Positions 9,238 through 18,293 are shown, counted from the stretch's first letter. The stretch is 64,000 bases of DNA from Cesiribacteraceae bacterium YIM B00369 (GCA_017948555.1 JAFMYY010000011.1:1-64000); one strand, 5' to 3'. Notes: a model not told the origin generated them from the sequence alone. A program made the numbers and translations.

Positions 9238-9465
9238 ATGCGCAAATTAAAACCAAGCAGGCAGGGAGTACTGGAATATGTGCGCCTTGCCAATTTACCT
9301 GACAAACAGGTGGGTACTTTGTTAGACTGGCTTCCTCAGACCTGCCTGACTAAGGTAAACGTGGACGAGCATTTAATGGACGACTGTGTGGATTACGAGG
9401 ATTATGAGTTCTGGTTTGAGCATTGCTACAAGCAGGACACTGAATTTTTTGAGGAGCAGATATAA
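9238..9465 (+). CDS. small acidic cytoplasmic protein, unknown
   Basis: 75 residues, no signal or membrane segment. The N-terminal third is basic (MRKLKPSRQGVLEY...), the C-terminal half strongly acidic and aromatic (DDCVDYEDYEFWFEH). Three cysteines (TCLT, DDCVD, HCYK). A -7 promoter box stands immediately upstream, which supports it as a real short gene. I do not recognise the family. The basic-then-acidic split and aromatic patches suggest a small binding or adaptor protein, but that is inference only. Confidence 0.7.
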   Translation: MRKLKPSRQGVLEYVRLANLPDKQVGTLLDWLPQTCLTKVNVDEHLMDDCVDYEDYEFWFEHCYKQDTEFFEEQI

Positions 9466-9517
9466 TCTGTCCTGATCCGGACCCGTCCTTTAGTCCTCTG
9501 AATAAAACATATTTTTT

Positions 9518-9543
9518 CAGGCGCAACTTTTTAGTTGTGCCTG
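9518..9543. terminator. hairpin between converging genes
   Basis: CAGGCGCAACT pairs with AGTTGTGCCTG (one wobble) around a short AT loop. It lies between the 75-residue gene and the converging VOC gene; there is no strong U tract on either side, so termination is likely but not certain. Confidence 0.5.
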
Positions 9544-9616
9544 GCTAAAGCGGTTGTGCCCCGGAAGATGAGATGATTCATTTGTCAGAGGAGAACCTGC
9601 GCCTGATTGCCTGGCT

Positions 9617-10021
9617 TTATTCCCATATTCCTTTGGGTACAATTTCGAGTACGTGCCCGTCAGGATCCTCGAAGTAAAAAGATTGTAGCCCATCTTTCCA
9701 TTCCTGTTCATGGGTAATGGCAATACCTTTTTCGCTGATTAATTTTTTCCAGCCAGTGTACTCATCCGGGCTGGTTTCAAAAGCAATATGTTGTTTGCCA
9801 TACGCAAAGTGCGGTGGCAACTGCTGCTCATTTTTGGTTACTTCAGGCAAAAAGCAAAGCAGCACAGAGCTGCCTGCCCTGAAAAAAATGTGCCTGTGAT
9901 TAACTTTGCTAATCACAGGCAAGCCTAACTTGCCATTGTAGAAGGATTCTGATATATCCAGATTAGAGATGTAAAGGCAAGTCTCTTTTATTTGGCTAAA
10001 TCCTGGTGTTTTATTCCCCAC
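9617..10021 (-). CDS. VOC superfamily (glyoxalase/dioxygenase-fold) protein
   Basis: 134-residue single-chain vicinal-oxygen-chelate protein with two beta-alpha-beta-beta-beta units. Likely metal ligands are E13 (the IKETCLYISNLDIS variant in which Glu replaces the usual His), H78 (KQHIAFE) and E126 (DGHVLEIV). This layout fits the bleomycin/fosfomycin-resistance-like branch, but the substrate cannot be assigned. The start codon is GTG at 10021, directly after the TAA of the preceding minus-strand gene with no gap, which implies translational coupling. No closer ATG fits the domain boundary. Confidence 0.85.
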   Translation of the reverse strand: MGNKTPGFSQIKETCLYISNLDISESFYNGKLGLPVISKVNHRHIFFRAGSSVLLCFLPEVTKNEQQLPPHFAYGKQHIAFETSPDEYTGWKKLISEKGIAITHEQEWKDGLQSFYFEDPDGHVLEIVPKGIWE

Positions 10022-10249
10022 TTAAGCACTTTGTTGGTGATTCATTCTTTGTGTTACCAATTCAAAATATTCCTCAAATTCTGTTTTCGGAATGAGCCGG
10101 GTTTGTTTTCCATTTCCCCATTGTGGTGTAACCTCATACAGGCCATTGAACGCTCTGCCTGTATATTGCTGGTCTACCATAAAGCCTTCCAGGCCGGTAT
10201 TAGGTTTTGGAGCCTTGTTACACTTGTAATTAATTCTGAATTTGTCCAT
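10022..10249 (-). CDS. small conserved-looking protein upstream of the VOC gene
   Basis: 75 residues, soluble, basic, with a Gly/Trp-containing centre (VTPQWGNGKQTRL). No known motif recognised. Its stop codon abuts the GTG start of the VOC gene, and a TAnnTTTG box lies about 33 bp upstream, so the pair forms a two-gene operon. A role linked to the VOC protein is inferred from this arrangement alone. Confidence 0.65.
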   Translation of the reverse strand: MDKFRINYKCNKAPKPNTGLEGFMVDQQYTGRAFNGLYEVTPQWGNGKQTRLIPKTEFEEYFELVTQRMNHQQSA

Positions 10250-10281
10250 AATAGTTCGGTTAAAAAATTTGAAGCAATAAA

Positions 10282-10289
10282 CAAACCTA
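10282..10289 (-). promoter_or_regulatory. -7 box for the 75-residue/VOC operon
   Basis: CAAACCTA on the plus strand reads TAGGTTTG on the minus strand, a full TAnnTTTG match, giving a leader of about 25 nt. No clear -33 TTG. Confidence 0.5.
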
Positions 10290-10651
10290 TAATTTAGAAA
10301 TATTAATATTTTATAAAAAAGTTATATTAAATCTTCTTAAGCCTTTTGAAATTGTTGCCTTCTGCACTATGGACATGAAAAAGACGGATTTGCCGAAACT
10401 TTGTTCTGTATTCCCCCATTCAACATTTGCATACGTAAAACATTTGTAAAGGATACGTATTTATTAAAATTTTTTAACTTTTTATTGTAAAAGCCAATAA
10501 AAAATAATTAATTTACTTATGTACTGTAATATATAAAAATATATATGTTTGATGTCTGAACTTCTTTTCGTGCTCATATTATGAATTTTAAGCAAGAAAA
10601 ACCTGTATTATTCGGCTAAAAAGGCTAATTATTAATATGTAACTTTTTTCG

Positions 10652-10659
10652 TATTTTTG
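10652..10659 (+). promoter_or_regulatory. -7 box for the 512-residue gene
   Basis: TATTTTTG matches TAnnTTTG; predicted transcription start near 10666, leaving a 5' leader of about 115 nt. No good -33 TTG. Confidence 0.4.
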
Positions 10660-10781
10660 CTAAAATATAAAAAGAAAGAAGGGGACTGATACAATACTTG
10701 ATGGCGAAATCCTTAAAATAAATTCAACTGATTTTTTTTCTATATAACAAGGTCTCTACTAAATTCAAAACAACCAAATCC

Positions 10782-12320
10782 ATGGAGGATATCCTTAAAC
10801 TTATTGACATAACCAAAAAAAGGGGGCAGCGAAGCATACAGCTGGTAAACCAGAATTTCAGGAAAAAGGAGGTTTCTAAAGATAATCAGCTTTATGACGG
10901 CATATTAAACGGAAAGTTTGATACTGATGATAAAGCCGCAAAATCAATGTTTAAGTCAAACCCGGGTAACAGAAATTATCGTAACGCTAAGGGTAAGCTA
11001 AAGCAAAAATTGCTCAACCATTTGTATTTCCTGGATTATGATAAAAGCTCTTATACCCTTTTTAACAAATGTGAGTATGAGAGCCTTCATCTGCTGCACC
11101 AGTGTAAAATTCTTATTCGTGAGGGGGCTAACGATATAGCTATAAAATTGCTTCCTCAGCTCCTTAAAAATGCCAAACAGTTTGAGTGTGTTGATATTGT
11201 AGTGGAGGCTCTTACAATTTTGCGCAATGAATATGCCCGCCTCGGTAAAACCACTCCTTTTTATGAAACCCAAAAGGAACTGGATTACTACCTGTCATTT
11301 AAAGACGCTGTTGATGCTTCGGAAAAGGATTTTCATGAAATTCTGGTTTATGTCAATAAATCAGTAAGTGCGCAAAACCGGATCCTCAGTAAAATTCCTG
11401 ATGTGGTTGATGAGATGCAAAAACGCTCCGAACGCTTTAAAAGCAGACAGATTGATCGTCTGGTATTTAAACTTCAGAGCTTATATAATGAACTGAGCTG
11501 GAATTTTGAAGAGAATATTAAGCTGTGTACTACCATTGAGGAGAAATACCTCCGGAAGGATAACAGTGAAATTGATATTAACCTGTCTAAAAAAGAGGTT
11601 GCTCTTGCGAAACTGAAAGCTTTTTACTGCCTGAAAGATGCAGAAAAGGGTGGCGCTTATGCACAAAAGTCCATGAAGCTTTTTAAGCCGGGGACCTACC
11701 GCTGGTTTTTATTCATGGAAATTTACTTCCTTCTTATGATGAGGGGTGAGAAGTATAAAAAAGCAGGTGAGATATTCAGAAAGGTAAGGACAAATAAGAA
11801 TTATGGAAATCTGCCGGAAATGAATAAGGAAAAGTGGCAGATTTACCGTGCGTACCTTGTTTTTGTGAACGATTCTAAATTACTGCGCTGGGGCTTTAAC
11901 CTGGAGGAGTTTGTTGGCGCCATTCCTGCTTTCCCTAAGGAGAATGCATCTTACAATATTTCCACGCTTATCATCCAATATATTTACCTCCTGAAAGAGG
12001 GGAACATTGATGAAGTGCGCAGGCGGATTGAGGAACTGCAGCAATATAATTCCACTCACCTCGATAAGCGGCATAATTACCGCAACAGTATCTTTATCAG
12101 GTTATTAAGTATTGTAACAGAGAAGGAGTTTAATTATGAGCTGATAGAGGAAAAAGGAAAGAACTACTACAGTAAATTAACCAATACCAATATTCCTACC
12201 GATCCGGATACGGAAATGGAGGTTATTCCATACGAAAAGCTGTACATGTACATCCTCGATTATCTGAAGACTAATAAAATTTACGTTCACTACCGCTTTT
12301 ACAACCTTAATGTGGTGTAG
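10782..12320 (+). CDS. helical-repeat protein, unknown function
   Basis: 512 residues, no signal peptide, rich in Lys, Leu, Tyr and Asn and apparently almost all alpha-helix. Stretches such as CKILIREGANDIAIKLLPQL and the region around 295-345 (ALAKLKAFYCL..., KYKKAGEIFRKV) resemble TPR-like helix pairs, though I cannot fix the register. The basic N-terminus (KKRGQRSIQLVNQNFRKKE) could contact nucleic acid or an acidic partner; this is speculative. Preceded by an unusually long AT-rich leader and followed by a bidirectional terminator, so it is transcribed alone. I do not recognise a named family. Confidence 0.8.
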   Translation: MEDILKLIDITKKRGQRSIQLVNQNFRKKEVSKDNQLYDGILNGKFDTDDKAAKSMFKSNPGNRNYRNAKGKLKQKLLNHLYFLDYDKSSYTLFNKCEYESLHLLHQCKILIREGANDIAIKLLPQLLKNAKQFECVDIVVEALTILRNEYARLGKTTPFYETQKELDYYLSFKDAVDASEKDFHEILVYVNKSVSAQNRILSKIPDVVDEMQKRSERFKSRQIDRLVFKLQSLYNELSWNFEENIKLCTTIEEKYLRKDNSEIDINLSKKEVALAKLKAFYCLKDAEKGGAYAQKSMKLFKPGTYRWFLFMEIYFLLMMRGEKYKKAGEIFRKVRTNKNYGNLPEMNKEKWQIYRAYLVFVNDSKLLRWGFNLEEFVGAIPAFPKENASYNISTLIIQYIYLLKEGNIDEVRRRIEELQQYNSTHLDKRHNYRNSIFIRLLSIVTEKEFNYELIEEKGKNYYSKLTNTNIPTDPDTEMEVIPYEKLYMYILDYLKTNKIYVHYRFYNLNVV

Positions 12321-12403
12321 AAGCAGTCAGTTATCCGCTGCTGTTTTATAAGTTGGCAGGAGCAGCTGTTTTTGAACTATATAATACCAGACTACTTGAT
12401 ACT

Positions 12404-12438
12404 AAAAAGGGCCGGAAGTTAATTTCCCGGCTCTTTTT
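12404..12438. terminator. bidirectional intrinsic terminator
   Basis: AAAAAGGGCCGG and CCGGCTCTTTTT pair around a short loop between two converging genes; each strand ends with a T run. Confidence 0.8.
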
Positions 12439-12441
12439 ATT

Positions 12442-13446
12442 TTATTCTGTAAAATTAATCTCGGTATTGTCGCCAATGTTCAGCCGCTGGCTCAGGCCCC
12501 ATAAGCGTGTATCGTTGCCTATAATTGAGTTGTTAAGCACAATGCTTTTTAATTCGCTGAAAGAGCCTACAATTGTATTCCCGATAATTGAATAGGTAAC
12601 AGAGGTGTCGTCGCCAATGGCAACATTGGGGCCAATTATGGAATTGCTGATCTGGCAGTTGCTCCCAATGCTTACCGGTGGAATTATAATAGTGTTCGGG
12701 TACTTTTCTCCAGGTTCCTGTTGTTTATTTTGCCTGGCCAGTAATATTGCATTTGCATCCAGGAGCGACTGGCTTTTGCCACAATCAAACCAGTTATCCA
12801 CCGGCATGGTCCTCATCTGGCTGCCGTTTGTAACCATGTGCATGAGTGCATCCGTCAGGTGGTATTCTCCCAGTGTCTGAATGTTATTTTCAATAATATG
12901 TTCCAGTGCCTTAACCAGCAGTTCCGGTTCAGCTATTTTATAAAATCCAACCAGTGCAAGGTTCGATTTCGGTATTTTAGGCTTCTCTATCAGTTTCTTT
13001 ATAAATCCTTTTCCGTTCAGTTCGGCAATACCAAACTGCCCGGGAGTATCTACCTTGCTCACGCCCAGTACTGAATGCCCGCAGTTTAAAAATTCGCTCA
13101 GGTCAAGTTGTACAATGGTGTCGCCAAGCACAATAAGAATATTCTGCTCATTGCGGTAGGTTTCTCTGGCAATGTACAGGGCATGGCCTATTCCTTCGCG
13201 GGGTTCCTGTACTACAAACTCAACAGAAAGGCCGCTGTCTTTATAATGGGCAAGAATGAACTTACGTATTTTAATGCCAAGGTAACCCACTATGAAAACA
13301 AAGTCTGTTACCCCGTTTTCTATCAGCATATCTACAATATGCAGCAATATGGCCTTGCCGGCGACCGGAACCAGTGCTTTGGGTTGTGTATGTGTATGTG
13401 GGCGGAGGCGGGTGCCAATCCCGGCTACGGGTATAATTGCTTTCAT
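12442..13446 (-). CDS. sugar-1-phosphate nucleotidyltransferase with left-handed beta-helix
   Basis: Makes an NDP-sugar from a sugar 1-phosphate and NTP. Start chosen at the second Met (13446), which puts the signature GIGTRLRPHTHTQPK at residues 9-23, the usual distance from the start; a Met three codons earlier (13455) is possible. Rossmann-like catalytic domain to about residue 235, then hexapeptide-type repeats (SIGSNCQISNSIIG..., NSIIGNDTRL) forming a short beta-helix. 334 residues. The specificity (dTDP-glucose, GDP-mannose or other) cannot be decided; neighbours give no sugar pathway. Likely monocistronic. Confidence 0.9.
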   Translation of the reverse strand: MKAIIPVAGIGTRLRPHTHTQPKALVPVAGKAILLHIVDMLIENGVTDFVFIVGYLGIKIRKFILAHYKDSGLSVEFVVQEPREGIGHALYIARETYRNEQNILIVLGDTIVQLDLSEFLNCGHSVLGVSKVDTPGQFGIAELNGKGFIKKLIEKPKIPKSNLALVGFYKIAEPELLVKALEHIIENNIQTLGEYHLTDALMHMVTNGSQMRTMPVDNWFDCGKSQSLLDANAILLARQNKQQEPGEKYPNTIIIPPVSIGSNCQISNSIIGPNVAIGDDTSVTYSIIGNTIVGSFSELKSIVLNNSIIGNDTRLWGLSQRLNIGDNTEINFTE

Positions 13447-13565
13447 GTAATGCAAGTTAATTTTTTTACCTTTTTTAACCTACATTAATGCTATATTGTT
13501 GATTTTCTGCAAACATGGTGCTTTCTTCTCCCCCTTTTCAGGGAGGTCTAATGCAAAAGATTATC

Positions 13566-13573
13566 TACCTTTG
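13566..13573 (+). promoter_or_regulatory. possible -7 box adjacent to the ClC start codon
   Basis: TACCTTTG is a full TAnnTTTG match but ends only 5 bp before the ATG at 13579, which would make the transcript essentially leaderless. Confidence 0.35.
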
Positions 13574-13578
13574 TTGTA

Positions 13579-15357
13579 ATGGTGGGGAATAGCTTATTAG
13601 TCAGATTTCTGGTCTGGCGGATTAAACATATCAATAATAAAAATTTTGTTCTTATCCTGAGCGGCCTTATAGGGGTGGTGGCAGGGGTGGCAGCTGTTAC
13701 CCTTAAAGTAGCCGTTCATCTCATTCAGGGTGCTGTTACTGCTCACTTTGACTATAACCTGGCGAACTACCTTTACCTTACCTACCCGCTTACAGGTATT
13801 TTGCTTACTGTTTTACTTGCCCGCTATGTGCTTAAAGAAAAGCTCGGCCATGGTATAACCGATATTTTATATTCCATCAGCAAGAACTCCAGTATCATTA
13901 AGCGCTCAAAAATGTACTCGCGTATGTTTACCAGTGCGCTTACTGTTGGTTTTGGTGGTTCAGTGGGGCTGGAGGCTCCCATTGTGGTAACAGGCTCTGC
14001 TATTGGTTCCAATGTGGCGCAGTTTATGCACCTCAATTATAAGAAAAGAACAATTTTAATAGGTTGTGGTGCTGCAGGAGCCATATCGGCCATATTTAAC
14101 TCGCCTATTGCCGGCGTAATTTTCAGTATAGAGGTAATTCTGGCTGAAGTAACCATTGCCGCTTTTATTCCCCTCCTGATTGCCTCCGTAAGTGGTTCCC
14201 TTATTTCCCTTATACTGCTGGGCGATGACATCCTGTTCTCCTTTCATCTCACTGATCCGTTCACAGCTTCCGATACTCCCTATTATGCTTTGTTGGGTCT
14301 TGTTTGTGGCCTGGTGTCCTACTATTTTACCAAAACCATGTTTACGGTGGAAGACTGGGTGGGTAGGGTTAAGAGCACCACTTTACGTGCTGTAATAGGT
14401 GGATTGGGGCTTGGGCTTATTATCTTTTTATTTCCTCCTATATATGGTGAGGGATATAATACCATAAAGGCTATGCTGGCGGGCCAGGATGCCTCATTGT
14501 TAAGCAACAGCTTGTTTTTCAGTGAGTTTGAGAATCCCTTGTTTCTGATTTTGTTCCTGCTTGGAGTAATGCTCATGAAACCGGTTGCCACGGCGCTCAC
14601 AATTGGTTCCGGAGGAAGTGGTGGTGTTTTTGCTCCCTCTTTGTTTCTGGGCGGTGTTACAGGTTTTGTGTTTGCCCGAATGGTTAATTACCTTGGGGTT
14701 GCCGGTATAATAAGTCCGGCAAACTTTGCACTGGTGGGTATGTGTGGCGTTATGAGTGGCGTTTTACATGCTCCCCTTACTGCTATATTTCTTATTGCGG
14801 AAATTACCAGTGGCTATACCCTTTTTGTGCCGCTTATGCTCGTTTCGGCACTTGCTTATACCACCTCTTCTTATTTCGAAAAGTACTCCCTGTATACCAA
14901 AAAACTTGTGGAGAAAGGAGATCTTATTCCCCACGATAAGGACCGGCAGGTACTCAGTCTTATACATATAGAAAAGATTATTGAGACGGATTTATATACC
15001 ATACACCCTTTAGCAACAGTAGATGACCTGGTCGAGATAGTGCAGAAGAGCAGGAGGAATATTTTTCCGGTGGTGGATGAAAACGGAGTAATGAAGGGAA
15101 TTATTACGCTCGACGATGTGCGGGAGATAATGTTCGATGAGGAGCGCAGGAATAAAGTAATCATTAAAACCATTATGACTCAGCCTCCTGCCTATGTGTC
15201 GTCGGAAGAAAGCATGCAGTCGGTTATGAATAAGTTTGAGCAAACCGGTGCCTGGAACCTGCCTGTACTAAAAAATGGCCGGTACATTGGGTTTGTATCC
15301 AAATCAAGGATCTTCAATGCTTACAGAACTAAACTCATCAGGCAGCAAAGAGAATAA
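13579..15357 (+). CDS. ClC-family chloride channel/transporter with CBS domains
   Basis: 592-residue inner-membrane protein: about ten hydrophobic segments up to residue 440, then two CBS domains (about 475-585) that in this family bind adenine nucleotides. Selectivity-filter motifs can be read: GHGIT (about 90-94, replacing GSGIP), GLEAP (130-134) with the gating glutamate E132, and GGVFAP before the C-terminal helices. Retention of E132 suggests a Cl-/H+ antiporter rather than a pure channel. The start MVGNSLLVRFLVWRIKHI gives the cytoplasmic N-terminal helix expected for the subfamily. Stand-alone gene. Confidence 0.95.
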   Translation: MVGNSLLVRFLVWRIKHINNKNFVLILSGLIGVVAGVAAVTLKVAVHLIQGAVTAHFDYNLANYLYLTYPLTGILLTVLLARYVLKEKLGHGITDILYSISKNSSIIKRSKMYSRMFTSALTVGFGGSVGLEAPIVVTGSAIGSNVAQFMHLNYKKRTILIGCGAAGAISAIFNSPIAGVIFSIEVILAEVTIAAFIPLLIASVSGSLISLILLGDDILFSFHLTDPFTASDTPYYALLGLVCGLVSYYFTKTMFTVEDWVGRVKSTTLRAVIGGLGLGLIIFLFPPIYGEGYNTIKAMLAGQDASLLSNSLFFSEFENPLFLILFLLGVMLMKPVATALTIGSGGSGGVFAPSLFLGGVTGFVFARMVNYLGVAGIISPANFALVGMCGVMSGVLHAPLTAIFLIAEITSGYTLFVPLMLVSALAYTTSSYFEKYSLYTKKLVEKGDLIPHDKDRQVLSLIHIEKIIETDLYTIHPLATVDDLVEIVQKSRRNIFPVVDENGVMKGIITLDDVREIMFDEERRNKVIIKTIMTQPPAYVSSEESMQSVMNKFEQTGAWNLPVLKNGRYIGFVSKSRIFNAYRTKLIRQQRE

Positions 15358-15456
15358 CAGGAGAGGAGCTCCGGTTATTTGCAAATTTTCCTGAGCTATA
15401 TTAATTATTTGATTTCTTCGTTATATTAGGATGTTTATAAGCAGATAAAAGTTAAG

Positions 15457-15939
15457 ATGAAGTATATACTGTGTTTTTCCTTTCTGTTTCTTCTTACATT
15501 TTCCGCTGCCTTGGCGCAGGAAGTAGAGGTAATAAAATATCCTCAGCTGGAAAAGCTTATTAAGGAGAAAGAGAAAGGGGGTAAAGTAAAGGTGATAAAT
15601 TTTTGGGCCACCTGGTGCGCTCCCTGCGTTAAGGAGCTTCCGCATTTTGAAGCCCTTCAGCAGGCTCACCCTACATCTGAGCTGGAAGTTTACCTGATTA
15701 GTTTCGACGATGTGGAGAAGCTGGAAAACCGGGTTAAGCCGTTTATTAAAAAAAGAAATATTAAGAGCACGGTAAAGCTGCTGGATGAAACAGATTATAA
15801 TGCATTTATCGATAAGGTAGATCCGGCCTGGTCAGGGGCTATCCCTGCTACCCTTGTGATTGCAAAAGGGAAAAGGAAGTTTGTGGAGGGGGAACTGAGC
15901 GAAGCAGAATTAGATAAGTTAATTCAGGAATTTAAATAA
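15457..15939 (+). CDS. TlpA-like periplasmic thioredoxin
   Basis: 160 residues with a signal peptide (about 1-20, ...ALAQ) and a thioredoxin fold carrying WATWCAPC (C54, C57) and the cis-Pro loop GAIPATLV. Expected to reduce disulfides in the periplasm, for example on c-type cytochromes or other envelope proteins. It is 8 bp upstream of a second thioredoxin-fold gene, so both are probably co-transcribed. TATATTAG near 15431 is a near-match -7 box. Identity of fold is sure; the client proteins are unknown. Confidence 0.93.
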   Translation: MKYILCFSFLFLLTFSAALAQEVEVIKYPQLEKLIKEKEKGGKVKVINFWATWCAPCVKELPHFEALQQAHPTSELEVYLISFDDVEKLENRVKPFIKKRNIKSTVKLLDETDYNAFIDKVDPAWSGAIPATLVIAKGKRKFVEGELSEAELDKLIQEFK

Positions 15940-15947
15940 ACTCAAGT

Positions 15948-16565
15948 ATGAAAACAATGCGGATGTTTTTAATGGCCCTGATGGCTGTTGTGCTTTTTAG
16001 TGCAGCAAATGGCCCGGGCGAAGGGTATAAGGTTGGCGACTATGCAACCGATTTTTCTCTCCGTAATATCGACGGAAAAAAGGTGTCGCTGGCTCAGTAT
16101 AAAGATGCAAAAGGCTTTATTGTGGTCTTTACCTGCAACCACTGTCCTTATGCTAAAATGTACGAAGACAGGATAATTGAGCTCCATAAAACTTATGCAG
16201 ATAAAGGATATCCTGTAATAGCCATTAATCCTAACGATGGCGATAAGCAGCCTGAGGATTCTTTTGAAAACATGCAGAAGAGAGCAAAAGAAAAAGGATT
16301 CCCTTTCCCTTATCTGCATGATGCAAGCCAGGAAATAACTACTGCTTACGGAGCAAGCCGTACTCCCCATGTATACCTGCTTAATAAAGATAAAAAAGGA
16401 TACAAAGTAGAGTACATTGGTGCTATTGATAATAACCACAAGGATGCAGACAAGGCAGACCAGAAGTATGTGGAAGATGCACTTGGCCAGCTGTTGGCTG
16501 GTAAAAAGCCAAAAACAACCTCAACCAAAGCTATTGGCTGTACCATTAAGTGGAAAGAAGCCTGA
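15948..16565 (+). CDS. thioredoxin family/peroxiredoxin-like protein
   Basis: 205 residues; short N-terminal hydrophobic segment (about 5-20), so likely exported. The redoxin domain carries CNHCPYAKMYEDR, the hallmark of the PRX_like1 branch in which a CxxC replaces the single peroxidatic Cys context, and a cis-Pro loop SRTPHVYL. Function in this branch is not experimentally settled; a thiol-disulfide oxidoreductase or peroxide-related role is likely. Second gene of the operon with the TlpA-like protein; a strong terminator follows. Confidence 0.9.
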   Translation: MKTMRMFLMALMAVVLFSAANGPGEGYKVGDYATDFSLRNIDGKKVSLAQYKDAKGFIVVFTCNHCPYAKMYEDRIIELHKTYADKGYPVIAINPNDGDKQPEDSFENMQKRAKEKGFPFPYLHDASQEITTAYGASRTPHVYLLNKDKKGYKVEYIGAIDNNHKDADKADQKYVEDALGQLLAGKKPKTTSTKAIGCTIKWKEA

Positions 16566-16596
16566 TTGATAAAATAATTGGCTGATTATAAAAAAG

Positions 16597-16629
16597 AAAG
16601 CCCTGGCTGTACCCGCCGGGGCTTTTGCT
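16597..16629. terminator. bidirectional intrinsic terminator
   Basis: AAAGCCCTGGC pairs with GCCGGGGCTTT (one wobble) around a 7-nt loop, T-rich on both strands, between converging redoxin and GH3 genes. Confidence 0.8.
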
Positions 16630-16743
16630 TTTAAAGCTAAAGCTGATTATAAACTATGAAGACTGCCTGCTGCTTTTCTGTTTGAGGAAGCTATCCGTCT
16701 CCGGACTTATAAATTTTCTGATTCCCTGATTTCTAAATCCAGC

Positions 16744-18270
16744 TTAATTAATACCCATCATTTCCAGAATATCATCGAGGTGCTCGCGGGTGTTGCTGAG
16801 GCGTGGTACCTTGTTCTGGCCTCCGAGCTTTCCCCGTTTTTTCATCCACTGATGGAAAGTGCCACGCGGAGCATTATGGATCTTTAAAGGTTGTAATACC
16901 ATATCATTATAGCGCTTGGCGTCATAATCGGAATTAATTTCCCTCAGGGTTTTATCCAGAATCTCAGTGAAACGGCTAAGCTGGTCGGGCTGCTTTACAA
17001 ATTCAATTATCCATTCATGGCTTCCGCGGCCATTGCCTTCAAAGTATTTTGGGGCAGCGGTAAAATTATCTATTTCCGCACCCGTTGCCTGGCATGCAAC
17101 AGCAATTGCCTTTTCTGCATTCTCAATAACTACTTCTTCTCCAAATGCATTGATAAAATGTTTGGTGCGGCCTGTAATTTTAATGCGGTAAGGGTTTACA
17201 GAGGTAAATTTAACAGTGTCGCCAATATTATACCGCCATAAGCCTGCATTGGTGGTAATGAGCATTGCATAATTTTTTCCCTTCTCTACCTGCTCCAGCG
17301 TTAGCGCCTGCGGATTTTCCAGGTCCATTTCCTGCATATCAATGAACTCATAGAATACGCCATAGTCCAGCATCAGCAGCATTTCTTTCGATTCTTTTCC
17401 GTCCTGGATGCCAAAGAAACCTTCGGAGGCATTGTATACTTCCATATACCGCATTTCCGGCGAGGGGATAAGCTTTTTAAATATTTGTTCGTATGGCGTA
17501 AAAGCTACGGCACCATGGATAAAGAGCTCAAGATTTGGCCAGACTTCAAGAATGTTTTTCGCCCCCGTCTTCTCCAGGATCCGTTCAATAAGAACAATGG
17601 TCCAGGTGGGAACGCCGGAAATATTGGTAATATTTTCTTTCATGGTCTCCTCAGCCATGCGTTCTATTTTAGCATCCCACTCACCCATGAGAGCGGTTTC
17701 AAGGCTGGGGGAGCGGTACATTTGTGCCCAGAAGGGCAGGTTCGCCATAATAACAGCCGATACATCGCCGGATTTAGAGCCTCCCTTTGCATCCAGCTCA
17801 TTAATCTGGTGGCTGCCACCGATTGCAAGTGCTTTGCCGGTAAACATTTTTGCATCGGGGTAATTATTGAAGTAAATTGAAAGAAGGTCTTTTCCGCCTT
17901 TGTAGTGGCAGTCTTCAAGCGCTTCTTCCGATACGGGTATAAACTTGCTGCGTGTGCTGGTGGTGCCGGAAGATTTGGCGAACCATTCTATTCTGCCCGG
18001 CCAGAGAATATTCTGCTCCCCTTTCATTGTTCTTTCTATGTACGGCCTGATGTCGTCATAAGAGTGAACGGGTACCCGGTTCTGAAAATCCCTTATATTT
18101 TTTATGCCCCTGAATTCCCACTTTTTCCCCACTTCGGTAGACTGTGCTTTTTCAAGCAACTCAAAAAAAAGCTGTTGCTGTACTTCATGAGGATTGTTTT
18201 TGAAATGTTCCACTTCCTGGATTCTGTTTTTCATGAACCAGGCCATTACAGAATTTACAAACTCTAGCAT
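16744..18270 (-). CDS. GH3 family acyl-adenylating amido synthetase-like protein
   Basis: 508 residues of the GH3 superfamily, named for plant enzymes that conjugate amino acids to jasmonate or auxin through an acyl-adenylate. The ATP/P-loop-like motif SSGTTSTRSK (100-109) is intact, as are the central TTNAGLWRYNIGDTVKF and the GRTKHFINAFGEEV hinge typical of the fold. Cytoplasmic. Its bacterial substrate is unknown. It is the last gene of a minus-strand group recJ, lptB, GH3; an association with lipid/LPS metabolism is inference from position. Its start codon is preceded by three 7-nt TAC repeats. Confidence 0.9.
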   Translation of the reverse strand: MLEFVNSVMAWFMKNRIQEVEHFKNNPHEVQQQLFFELLEKAQSTEVGKKWEFRGIKNIRDFQNRVPVHSYDDIRPYIERTMKGEQNILWPGRIEWFAKSSGTTSTRSKFIPVSEEALEDCHYKGGKDLLSIYFNNYPDAKMFTGKALAIGGSHQINELDAKGGSKSGDVSAVIMANLPFWAQMYRSPSLETALMGEWDAKIERMAEETMKENITNISGVPTWTIVLIERILEKTGAKNILEVWPNLELFIHGAVAFTPYEQIFKKLIPSPEMRYMEVYNASEGFFGIQDGKESKEMLLMLDYGVFYEFIDMQEMDLENPQALTLEQVEKGKNYAMLITTNAGLWRYNIGDTVKFTSVNPYRIKITGRTKHFINAFGEEVVIENAEKAIAVACQATGAEIDNFTAAPKYFEGNGRGSHEWIIEFVKQPDQLSRFTEILDKTLREINSDYDAKRYNDMVLQPLKIHNAPRGTFHQWMKKRGKLGGQNKVPRLSNTREHLDDILEMMGIN

Positions 18271-18276
18271 AAGCAG

Positions 18277-18293
18277 GTAAACAGTATTAAGTA
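18277..18293 (-). repeat. three TAC heptads before the GH3 start codon
   Basis: On the minus strand TACTTAA, TACTGTT, TACC end 6 nt before the ATG; TAC recurs exactly every 7 bases (plus-strand GTA at 18277, 18284, 18291). Confidence 0.5.

Larger units (their letters stand above)
10250..10781. other. 532-bp AT-rich divergent intergenic region
   Basis: Holds the promoter of the minus-strand operon at its left end and the promoter of the 512-residue gene at its right. The middle is rich in A/T runs with no gene I can support and no clear hairpin. It is one of the longest non-coding gaps in the window. Confidence 0.6.

Noticed and set aside
12385-12402. Heptad-like TAC words after the 512-residue gene
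   Set aside because: Spacing is 8 and 7 rather than 7 and 7 and no start codon follows; kept out of the heptad set.
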